Shown piece by piece: positions 50,808 through 58,032 of a stretch of DNA of 64,000 nucleotides (positions are counted from its first letter, which is position 1; each line of letters opens with the position of its first letter). Both the position numbers and the translations under genes were made by a program. Below the pieces are notes generated by a model. It was not told the origin of the DNA and made no database searches. It worked only from the letters and a program-made list of their open reading frames with translations. The DNA is from Oceanicola sp. 502str15 (GTDB taxonomy: Bacteria; Pseudomonadota; Alphaproteobacteria; Rhodobacterales; Rhodobacteraceae), in NCBI RefSeq assembly GCF_024105635.1, contig NZ_WYDQ01000002.1, positions 124,001-188,000 on the forward strand, written 5' to 3'.

Positions 50808-51464
50808 TCAAGACCGTTGCCAATTGAAGAATTCAGCCAGCACGGGGCTCGCCGCCTCCTTCGCGGAGCCGAGCAACGCGGACCCGGCGAGCGTTGCCTT
50901 GGAGATACGCACCAGCCCACCGGTCTCCTCGATGCGATAGCACCGGCGCTTTTGGCCTCGGCGCCGGTAATGGGTGGCCGTGACGACTTGGCAGGTACTG
51001 CCTTCGCTCAGCGTGACGGGTGCTACGAGCCTGATCCTGTCGCCCTCCTCGTAGTCCGGGATCGCCGCCCAGTCCCGGCAGCGCTGGCGCCAGGCATGGG
51101 CGTAGCTCTCGGGATCCTTCAGCTCCGACAGGAGGTTCAGAAGACTGAGCGGCGCGCGCGACTCCACCGGTCCGGCGCTTTCCTCCATGTCCTTGTAGCC
51201 CCAGCTGCCTTCGTCGTAGCGCGTGAGGACCACGACCCCGAAGGTGATCGATCCATCCGGGTCGGTCACATAGCTCGCATCGTCGATCGGTGTGCCGTCG
51301 AGGGTCGAGACATTCACCGCCGCATACCAGGTCGAGCCGACCTTGCTGGCCTTGAGCAGCACGGTCCTGCGGGTCTCGGTCTCGAAGGTGCAGAGCCGGG
51401 CGATCTCGGCCCTCTCGTCCGTGGTGCATGTCACGCAACGGTCGGTGTAGAAGAGCCAGCCCAT
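50808..51464 (-). CDS. DUF6927-like plasmid protein
   Basis: A 218-aa protein: MGWLFYTDRCVTC, FETETRRTVLLKASKVGSTW, YAAVNVSTLDG, GVVVLTRYDEGSWGYKDMEE, SLLNLLSELKD, AHAWRQRCRDW. The MGWLF start and GYKDMEES block are features of a plasmid family that I associate with DUF6927. Function unknown. ATG overlaps the upstream stop (TGATG), so it is coupled to the next gene. Confidence 0.72.
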   Translation of the reverse strand: MGWLFYTDRCVTCTTDERAEIARLCTFETETRRTVLLKASKVGSTWYAAVNVSTLDGTPIDDASYVTDPDGSITFGVVVLTRYDEGSWGYKDMEESAGPVESRAPLSLLNLLSELKDPESYAHAWRQRCRDWAAIPDYEEGDRIRLVAPVTLSEGSTCQVVTATHYRRRGQKRRCYRIEETGGLVRISKATLAGSALLGSAKEAASPVLAEFFNWQRS

Positions 51465-52057
51465 CACGCCGCCCTCCGGCTATCGATCTCGGTCAGCGCG
51501 TCGAGCGGCACCCGGTAGGTCGGCATCTCGTCGAAATCCTCGCAATTGCCAAGGTTCTGGACGATCGCGCAGGTCTCGGTGACGTCCCTGAGGATGACGC
51601 GGAACGTCCCGCCGAGACCGGAGGGCACATCGTAAGCCCCGCCGATCAGGTAGTCGGCCGCCCGGCGCGCGAAGGCGCGGATGCGATGCCCATCCGTCGC
51701 GAGCCGGAGGGTGTCGTGCCCGCGGTCGATCAGCATCTGCACGTCGTCGAGAATGTCGGTGTAAGTTTGCCCGGTCAGGTCGCGGAAGGCCGCCCGCCGG
51801 GCCGCCATCCAGTCCGGGTCCCGGAACGGGTTGAGGCCCTCGGCGAAGACGAATGCCGGATCGGCATGGTCCGTCGTGACGATCCGCGTCGTGGTGCCAT
51901 CGAGGCCGTTCGAGCGCAGATGAACGCCGGTGCCGACGACGAGGATCAGGGCGGGTTCGCCGACCGGTCCGTGCCAGTTGGGCAGGAAGGTCGAGCAGCT
52001 GCGGGCATGCGCGATCTGGGCTGCGACGCCTGCCGCGGGAAAGCTGAGAAGGGCCAT
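51464..52057 (-). CDS. Conserved plasmid protein of unknown function, 197 aa
   Basis: Starts MALLSFPAAGVAAQIAHARS; soluble, alpha/beta. LILVVGTGVHLRSNGLDGTT and HADPAFVFAEGLNPFRDPDW are distinctive but not a domain that I recognise. Translationally coupled to the DUF6927-like gene, so the two probably work together. GGGAGTCACC lies upstream. Confidence 0.65.
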   Translation of the reverse strand: MALLSFPAAGVAAQIAHARSCSTFLPNWHGPVGEPALILVVGTGVHLRSNGLDGTTTRIVTTDHADPAFVFAEGLNPFRDPDWMAARRAAFRDLTGQTYTDILDDVQMLIDRGHDTLRLATDGHRIRAFARRAADYLIGGAYDVPSGLGGTFRVILRDVTETCAIVQNLGNCEDFDEMPTYRVPLDALTEIDSRRAA

Positions 52058-52085
52058 GGGAGTCACCTGTGACTGGGAGGAAAGG

Positions 52086-52121
52086 GGGCGGCCCGCGCCG
52101 CGGTCGACGCGCGGGCCGCCC
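52086..52121 (-). terminator. Strong hairpin after the ParB-like gene
   Basis: Perfect 12-base arms GGGCGGCCCGCG and CGCGGGCCGCCC around a 12-base loop, seven bases past the stop at 52128. A weak CCTTTCC tail follows. It lies just before the start of the 197-aa gene. Confidence 0.6.
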
Positions 52122-52127
52122 GGAGGG

Positions 52128-54077
52128 TCAGGCGGCGTCCGCCGCTTCGGTGGCATCGTGCGGGGTCTCGACCTGGGCCGCCTCGACCGGTTCGACACCT
52201 GCCGTCTGCATCATCGGCGGGCACCAGGCCGCGACCGCTGCCCGCTGCGCTTCGGTGAGCGTGGCGAAGGGCTCGGCGAAGAGCCTGTCACAGAAGGCGA
52301 CAACCTCCTTCTTGGTCGAGGAGGCAAGCGTCACGGCCTCCTGCGCGAGCCCGAGCTCCTCTCCGAGGATCTTAAGGAGCCAGGCCTTCTTGAAGCGGCT
52401 GAAGAGCGCCGCGTTCGGCGTCCAGTGCGCGCGGAGGTCGGGCATCACCTCGCTTTCGAAGGCATGCATCAGGCTGTCACGCTGAGGATCCCGGGCGAAG
52501 CAGGACTGGGTCGTCGCCGCCGTCGCATAGGCCACGAGCCTTGCCTTCGCGCCGGCGTCGAGCGCCCGGAAGGCCGCGAACCGGTCGGCGGGCGACCGCG
52601 CCTCGTCCGCCCAGGAGAGATCGAGAGCGTCCTGCACCTCGGCCATCTGCGCGCGCGAGGTGCCACAGATCTCGTCCATCTTCGCGTGGGTACGATACTC
52701 CGTCCGGGCATCGACCTTGATCGCCTGGGTGACGCTCATGCCCTGGCGCAGAACGTCGGTGACGAGCTTGAAGAGGGTCAGGTCGAGCGTGGCCTCGGGA
52801 TGGAGCGCCATCGCGGCCCCGAGCGCCATGGCCCGCTCTGTCTTCAGGTCCTCGGTCAGGGAGGCCGGGTAGACGATCTCGTCGCTGTCCTTGTCGCCCG
52901 TGTCGCCAGACGCGCCATCTATCTTGCCGGCACCGTCCGCCCGGTCCTCGGGGCGCACGAGGCCGACATGCAGCGTCACCTGCCCGTTCGACCAGGAGGC
53001 GATCACGCCGGAACGGGCAAGATCCTCGGCGCTGTAGGCCTCCTGCAGATCGCGCGCCTCGGCCTCCAGGGCGTCGACCCGCGCGTAGAGGCCCTCGTCC
53101 TCCATCTCGCGCTCGAGCTGCTCGAGCTCGGCGGTGATCGTCTCGAGGCGCTTGCGGCCCTTCGCGTCAGGCTCGATCGGACCGGGATAGACCCGGCCGT
53201 AGTCGGCCATCGCCGCGTAGTCGTAGCGGATGACCGCCTCGCCCCAAGAAAAACCCTGACGCGCGCGTTCCTCCTCGGCGGCCCCCGTCAGCTTCTCGAG
53301 CAGAATCGTCTCGACGAGCCCCGCGTCTTCGAGGACCGAATGCTCCTCGAGGAGGTCGGCCGCGATCGCACCGCCCCGCGCCTCGTACTCCGCGCGCACG
53401 AAGGCGCCGATGTCGTCGCTGACCTGCACGCCGCGGGACTTCAGCGCCTGGCGCACCGTGTAGGCCTGCAAGTAACTGTCGTCTTGGGTGAGCGCCTCGA
53501 AGACCTCTTTCTGGACCGCCTGGCTCGGGTGATCGGCAAAGGCCTTCATCACATCGAGGGTGATGGATTTCGCGCGCGCCGCGTCACGGATCTCCGGGTG
53601 GATGAGCCCGTAGCGCAGACGGCCCTTCACCGCCGCCACAGTCGTGCCGAAGGTCCTCGCGATCGTCTCGGGGGTCTGCCCGTCGACCTCCATCATCCGG
53701 GCGAAAGCCTCGAACTCGTCGATCGCCCCCATCGGCTCCTGGGTGATGTTCTCGGCGAGCGAGAGCGCGGTGGTCACGTCGCAGTCGTCGGGCACGAGGC
53801 GGCAGTCGACCTTGGTGCTCCTGGTGAAGCCTTTCTCGGTCTTGTCGGCGACCAGCTCAACGAGGGCCGCGTGGCGTCGGCCGCCGGCGAGCACGCCGAA
53901 CCCGGCCGAGAGCTTCTGCACCAGGAGCGGCTGCAGCAGGCCGAGGACGGCGATGCTGGCCTTGAGATGCGCGATGTTCTCGGAGGCGTAGCTCTCCGGC
54001 GACCGGGCGCGCACATTGGCCGGATGGGCCACGAGATCGCCGATGGCGACGGAGACGGGTTTGAGACATTGAGTCAT
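52128..54077 (-). CDS. Large ParB/Spo0J-domain protein, 649 aa
   Basis: N-terminal ParB/sulfiredoxin-like domain (KPVSVAIGDLVAHPANVR, LGLLQPLLVQ, FGVLAGGRRHAAL containing the GxRR CTP/DNA motif) and a helix-turn-helix (PETIARTFGTTVAAVKGRLRYG). The remaining 400 residues are a mostly helical extension with acidic stretches (DALEAEARDLQEAYS), far longer than chromosomal ParB (about 300). No ParA partner is in the window. Such proteins may be regulators or polyvalent-protein components rather than true partition proteins. A 20-bp palindrome lies upstream. Confidence 0.88.
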   Translation of the reverse strand: MTQCLKPVSVAIGDLVAHPANVRARSPESYASENIAHLKASIAVLGLLQPLLVQKLSAGFGVLAGGRRHAALVELVADKTEKGFTRSTKVDCRLVPDDCDVTTALSLAENITQEPMGAIDEFEAFARMMEVDGQTPETIARTFGTTVAAVKGRLRYGLIHPEIRDAARAKSITLDVMKAFADHPSQAVQKEVFEALTQDDSYLQAYTVRQALKSRGVQVSDDIGAFVRAEYEARGGAIAADLLEEHSVLEDAGLVETILLEKLTGAAEEERARQGFSWGEAVIRYDYAAMADYGRVYPGPIEPDAKGRKRLETITAELEQLEREMEDEGLYARVDALEAEARDLQEAYSAEDLARSGVIASWSNGQVTLHVGLVRPEDRADGAGKIDGASGDTGDKDSDEIVYPASLTEDLKTERAMALGAAMALHPEATLDLTLFKLVTDVLRQGMSVTQAIKVDARTEYRTHAKMDEICGTSRAQMAEVQDALDLSWADEARSPADRFAAFRALDAGAKARLVAYATAATTQSCFARDPQRDSLMHAFESEVMPDLRAHWTPNAALFSRFKKAWLLKILGEELGLAQEAVTLASSTKKEVVAFCDRLFAEPFATLTEAQRAAVAAWCPPMMQTAGVEPVEAAQVETPHDATEAADAA

Positions 54078-54128
54078 GGTCTGTCCTGTTCAGTTAAGGT
54101 CAGGCTCCGGCGGTCGCGCCGCCGGACC

Positions 54129-54148
54129 GATCCCCGGATCCGGGGATC
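54129..54148. promoter_or_regulatory. Perfect 20-bp palindrome upstream of the ParB-like gene
   Basis: GATCCCCGGATCCGGGGATC is fully self-complementary and ends 52 bases before the start at 54077. Its core CCGGATCCGG recurs at 55772-55781 in the ArdC leader. A ParB-type protein could use it as an operator or parS-like site. Confidence 0.6.
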
Positions 54149-54156
54149 ACATGACG

Positions 54157-54195
54157 AAAGGCCCGCTTTCCCTTTTGAGGGGTGCGCGGGCCTTT
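54157..54195 (-). terminator. Terminator-like hairpin between the DUF3768 and ParB-like genes
   Basis: Perfect ten-base arms AAAGGCCCGC/GCGGGCCTTT; an inner CCCCTCAAAAGGGA can also fold. It lies 26 bases past the DUF3768 stop and upstream of the palindrome. The distal arm is the shared leader motif. Confidence 0.6.
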
Positions 54196-54220
54196 CTCTG
54201 CTCGGCAGGGGTCCCCTGCC

Positions 54221-54610
54221 CTACCAGTCGCGCGCCATCATGATGGTCAGGACACGCGTGGTGGTCTCGGGGTTGTCGGGGGTCTCGGCGCCGTAGCGGA
54301 AGTCCGAGGCGGTCTCGTAGAGATCGATCTTCCAGAACACCGTCTCGCCCTGGATCGTGACGGCCCCGAAATCGTGCCAGCCCTCGGGATCGTTCTCGGG
54401 CTCGAAGCGGTCGAAGGCGCCGGTCGCCTTCACGGCCTCGGCCAGGACGGAAGGGCCGGCTTCGAAGACGGACCGCGTCACGTGGAGGCGCCCCGGCATC
54501 GGTCGGTCCAAGGCATGCCCGAGGCAGGCAAACCTGCGGAAGGCATCGTTCTGCGCGGCGATCGCGGCCGCCTCCGGCGGGGAATGGTCTGAGGGGTCGG
54601 GATGGCTCAT
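54221..54610 (-). CDS. DUF3768 protein
   Basis: A 129-aa protein: AIAAQNDAFRRFACLGHALD, PMPGRLHVTRSVF, FEPENDPEGWHDFGAVTIQG, VFWKIDLYETASDFRYGAET, RVLTIMMARDW. These are the DUF3768 blocks, a family known mainly from alphaproteobacterial plasmids next to ardC. Start ATG at 54610 with GAAAGGACC upstream. Function unknown. Confidence 0.83.
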   Translation of the reverse strand: MSHPDPSDHSPPEAAAIAAQNDAFRRFACLGHALDRPMPGRLHVTRSVFEAGPSVLAEAVKATGAFDRFEPENDPEGWHDFGAVTIQGETVFWKIDLYETASDFRYGAETPDNPETTTRVLTIMMARDW

Positions 54611-54717
54611 GGCTGGGTCCTTTCGGGAGGGGTGAAACCACCCGACCCATGGCCCGCTTTCTCTTTCACGACAGCCCGCCACACCGCGCCCCAAGAGGAC
54701 GGCCCCCTCCCCCGACC

Positions 54718-55641
54718 TCACGCGGCCTGGTCCCCCTGCCCCGCGGCTGACGCTGCGACCAGGTAATCGCAGGCCCGTTGCGCGTCCGCCGCATGCTTGA
54801 AGATCGCGCGCTTGTCGGCGCGCAGCACGCGGAGCCAGTTGTGGAGATAGGCGGCATTCATCTCGAGCGTATGCGCCGTGAACCCGAGCTTCTGGCCGAG
54901 GAAGCACGAGGTGAGCTCGGCGACGATCTCTTCGCGGGCATAGGCGGTGTTACCGAAGCGGGAGAACCCGTAATCGCGGTTCAGGCGATGCGGCGCCTTG
55001 GTCGCATGGGCCAGTTCATGCGCCCAGACGCCGTAGAAATCGCGGGGATCCTCGAACCGCGTGATCGTCGGCATGAAGATCTTGTCAGCGGGCGGCAGAT
55101 AGTAGGCCTCGGTGCCGGTAAAGACCGTGGGGATGGCGATCGCCTCGAAGAAGTCCTGCATGTGCGGGATGGGATCGGCCGCGGGATGCTCGGGCACCGG
55201 GTCCGGGTCGGGATGGAAGCGGTCTGGCAGACCCTCGATCTGATCGGCGTTGAAGACGCGATAGGACTTCGGGAAGGGGATGGACTTGGGGTCCTCGTCT
55301 TCAGCATCAGTGTCGGATGTGCTCTCCGCAGGACTGCGCTCGGCGGTGCCGTAGTAGACGACGACCGCTGACTTCGAGCCCTTGATCACCCGTGCATCCA
55401 GGTCGTTGGCCTGCTTCAGCGTCATCCAGTAGGGCGAGCCATAGCCCGCCATCATCGTCCGCATCGTCAGGAGGAAGTTGTTCAAGCCCTGGTAGGGTTC
55501 GCCGGTCTGGCGCAGCGGGAGAGCGCTGCCGCCCACGGTCCAGGGTTGGCGCCAGGGCAGCACGCCCCGCTCGATGATGCTGATGAGTTCGTCGGTGATC
55601 GACGCGGCGGCGTCGAATTTTGGCTTGGTTAAGTTGGCCAT
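54718..55641 (-). CDS. ardC: ArdC-like anti-restriction protein
   Basis: A 307-aa protein. N-terminal ssDNA-binding ArdC domain (KFDAAASITDELISIIERGV, LPWRQPWTVGG, SPYWMTLKQAND, VVYYGTAER) and a C-terminal zincin-like metallopeptidase domain with HELAH at 208-212 and a downstream EEIVAEL. ArdC proteins shield incoming single-stranded plasmid DNA from type I restriction. An acidic insertion (ESTSDTDAEDEDPKS) near 106-120 separates strands of the N-terminal domain. Confidence 0.9.
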   Translation of the reverse strand: MANLTKPKFDAAASITDELISIIERGVLPWRQPWTVGGSALPLRQTGEPYQGLNNFLLTMRTMMAGYGSPYWMTLKQANDLDARVIKGSKSAVVVYYGTAERSPAESTSDTDAEDEDPKSIPFPKSYRVFNADQIEGLPDRFHPDPDPVPEHPAADPIPHMQDFFEAIAIPTVFTGTEAYYLPPADKIFMPTITRFEDPRDFYGVWAHELAHATKAPHRLNRDYGFSRFGNTAYAREEIVAELTSCFLGQKLGFTAHTLEMNAAYLHNWLRVLRADKRAIFKHAADAQRACDYLVAASAAGQGDQAA

Positions 55642-56048
55642 TGGGGGACTCCGATGTCTGAGGGAGCGCGCGGGAACCGCGCGCGGATCGGAGAACGCGT
55701 GAGGAGAGCTGTGCCGTGACGGGCTGCGCGGTGCTTCTGAAACCCCCAGCCGGACCTCTTTCCCGGATCCTCCGGATCCGGCAGGACCCAAGGCCTGCTT
55801 TCCCTTTTTAGGGGGCCAGACACGGTGAACCGACAGGTTGCTACCCGACCCGCGCAGCCGGTCATGGACGAGAGGCTTCAACCTGAAGCCGGCCGCCGCG
55901 TGCCCCTCCGTCGGTTCGCCGCCAAGACGGTCGCGCGCACCACCGGAGCCCGCAGCCACATTCACCGAGGCCTACGCTGCATTCACCAAAGGCTCAATGC
56001 GGGACATTGTAACCGGCCACTTGCCACTTGCTTGAACAGAGTCGGTCT
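55642..56048. other. Junction between plasmid backbone and the iol operon
   Basis: No gene is supported in these 407 bases. The ArdC leader occupies the left half: CCGGATCCGG at 55772-55781 and the shared leader hairpin at 55792-55817. GGCTTCA-ACC-TGAAGCC at 55874-55890 is a small hairpin that could end the iol transcript, although no U-run follows. Confidence 0.45.
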
Positions 56049-56855
56049 TCAGACGTCCCGTTTCATGATCCAGGCGACCGGCGCGGCGGGGACGAAGCGC
56101 CATTTCCTGAGCGGACCGGCCATGACATTGAGGTAATACATCTCGAAGCCGTAGGGAGCGCCGCAGGGGTGGTGGCCGCGCGGCACGCAGACGACGTCGC
56201 CGTCATGCACCGCCATGGTCTCGTTGAGCCGCAGGTCGTCGGTGTAGACCCGCTGGATGCCGAAGCCGTCCTTGGGGTTCAGCCGGTGGTAATAAGTCTC
56301 CTCGAGATAGGTGATGCGCGGATAATCGTCCTCGTCATGCCGGTGGCTCGGATAGGACGACCAGTTGCCATCGGGCGTGAACACCTCGGTCACCAGAAGG
56401 CTGTCGCAGTAGTCCTCGTTCTCCATCGCGATGTTGTTGATGTGCCGGGTGTTGTTGCCCTTGCCGCGCTGGGTGAGGGTGATCCCGTCCGGCCCGATCC
56501 GCCGCGCCGCGTGCCCGCCCATGCCCGGCGCCGAGCAGACCGCGATTACGCAATCGGTCGTTGCCTCGGCCCGCCAGTCGGTGCCGTTCGGCAGGTAGAG
56601 GCAATGCGGCGGGCTCTTCTCGAACACGTCCATCCGGTCGCCCAACTCGCCCCAGTCCTTGCCGGCGCTCTCGAACGTGGCCTTGCCCTCGACCATCACG
56701 AGGATCACCTCGTTGCTGCCCGTCGCCTCCGCCGCGCTCTCCCCGGCCCGCAGCCGGTAGAGCGAGAACCCCACGTAGCGCCAGCCGGCCGATTGCGGGG
56801 TGATCTCGTGCACCTTGCCGTGGGTGCCGAAGGGGCGCTTGAGAAGGTCAGCCAT
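56049..56855 (-). CDS. iolB: 5-deoxy-glucuronate isomerase
   Basis: A 268-aa bicupin protein: GWRYVGFSLYRLRAGES, SNEVILVMVEGKATF, then the metal-binding cupin SSYPSHRHDEDDYPRITYLEETYYHRL and VPRGHHPCGAPYGFEMYYLNVMAG. IolB converts 5-deoxy-glucuronate to 5-deoxy-2-dehydrogluconate in myo-inositol catabolism. It is the last gene of the operon, and its start overlaps the small membrane protein gene by eight bases. Confidence 0.92.
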   Translation of the reverse strand: MADLLKRPFGTHGKVHEITPQSAGWRYVGFSLYRLRAGESAAEATGSNEVILVMVEGKATFESAGKDWGELGDRMDVFEKSPPHCLYLPNGTDWRAEATTDCVIAVCSAPGMGGHAARRIGPDGITLTQRGKGNNTRHINNIAMENEDYCDSLLVTEVFTPDGNWSSYPSHRHDEDDYPRITYLEETYYHRLNPKDGFGIQRVYTDDLRLNETMAVHDGDVVCVPRGHHPCGAPYGFEMYYLNVMAGPLRKWRFVPAAPVAWIMKRDV

Positions 56856-57072
56856 GGTCGTCCTCTTTCGTGGTCGTGTTCTCGTCCTCGCGGCGCGGAT
56901 CGGTCCAGACCACGAAGAACTGCCAGATCGCCCAGCCGCCGAGACCGCCGAACAGCACCGCCCAGCCGGGCGAGCCGGTTGCGTATTCGAAACCGGCCCA
57001 GACCAAGCAGATCGCGACGATCAACAGCCGCAGCCAGAGCGGGCGGAAGAACGGGTCCTGTAGATTGAACAT
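56848..57072 (-). CDS. Small membrane protein in the iol operon, 74 aa
   Basis: Two hydrophobic segments (LWLRLLIVAICLVWAGFEY and WAVLFGGLGGWAIWQFFVV) with a charged tail. GGGAGGACG precedes the ATG. It is coupled to iolB by an eight-base overlap. No function is known; it is too small to transport on its own. Confidence 0.75.
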   Translation of the reverse strand: MFNLQDPFFRPLWLRLLIVAICLVWAGFEYATGSPGWAVLFGGLGGWAIWQFFVVWTDPRREDENTTTKEDDHG

Positions 57073-57106
57073 GGCACGTCCTCCCTGTGCTGCCCGGTCC
57101 GGCGGG

Positions 57107-58018
57107 TCAACCGCGGCCGGAAATCTCCAGCCCGGACCGCCCGCAGATCTCCACGATGTGCTCGTAGCCCATCTTCGCGTAGTCGTAGGGCGGCGCCATG
57201 GCCGGGTCCTGCTCGGCCTCCACGACGATCCAGCCGGCGTAGTCCATCGCCTTCAGCTTGTCGGTCACGGCCTGGAAGTCGATGCAGCCCTCGGGATCGC
57301 CCGGCACCGTGAAGGCGCCGGCAGCGACCGCATCGAGGAAGCTCCCGTCCGCGGACCTGATCCGGTCCAGCACCGGCTGGCGCACGTCCTTGTAATGCAC
57401 GTGGTGGACCCGGTGCGCCCACTTGTCGAGCACGCCCATCACGTCGGCCGCGGCGAAGTGCAGATGGCCGGTGTCGTAGAGCAGGGTCAGCTCCGGGCCA
57501 CTGCCCTCCATCAGCCAGTCGATGTCTTCTGCGTCCTCGATGACCGAGCCCATGTGGTGGTGGAACGAGATCGGGACCCCCTGGTCCATCGACCACTTGG
57601 CCAGCTCTGTGAGCCTTTTGGCAAAGGCCGTGATCTCGTCGCGCCCGAGTTTCGGGCGGCGCGAGACCGGTACATCGGCCGCCCCCTGCACCGTGTTGGA
57701 GCACTCGCCGTAGACCACGCAGGGCGCGCCGAGCGCGGCGAACTGCTCCACCTGCCCGGCGATCAGCGCCTTCTCGTCCTCGACGCCGTTGACCAGCAGG
57801 CTGCCGGAGTACCAGCCACCGCACAGCGCCACGCCGTAGCGGTCGAGATAGGCGCGCAGGCCCTCGGTGTCTGCGGGCATCCGGCGGCCGCGCTCGACGC
57901 CGGCGTAGCCGATCCTCCCCGCGTCCTCCATCGCCCCTTCGGTGGTGTAGGCCGCGGTCAGCTCGGGCAGGTCGTCGTTCTGCCAGGCGATCAGGGAGAT
58001 GCCGATCTTGACGCTCAT
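57107..58018 (-). CDS. iolE: Inosose dehydratase-like TIM-barrel protein (IolE/MocC family)
   Basis: A 303-aa AP-endonuclease-2-type TIM barrel: KIGISLIAWQNDDLPEL, GYAGVERGRRMPAD, VPISFHHHMGSVIEDAEDID, LTLLYDTGHLHFAAAD, HRVHHVHYKDVRQPVLDR, GWIVVEAEQDPAM. His and Asp/Glu residues in these blocks bind the divalent metal. IolE dehydrates scyllo-inosose; MocC of rhizopine loci is in the same family. Between iolD and the small membrane protein gene. ATG at 58018. Confidence 0.9.
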   Translation of the reverse strand: MSVKIGISLIAWQNDDLPELTAAYTTEGAMEDAGRIGYAGVERGRRMPADTEGLRAYLDRYGVALCGGWYSGSLLVNGVEDEKALIAGQVEQFAALGAPCVVYGECSNTVQGAADVPVSRRPKLGRDEITAFAKRLTELAKWSMDQGVPISFHHHMGSVIEDAEDIDWLMEGSGPELTLLYDTGHLHFAAADVMGVLDKWAHRVHHVHYKDVRQPVLDRIRSADGSFLDAVAAGAFTVPGDPEGCIDFQAVTDKLKAMDYAGWIVVEAEQDPAMAPPYDYAKMGYEHIVEICGRSGLEISGRG

Positions 58019-58032
58019 GGATCTGTCGTCCT

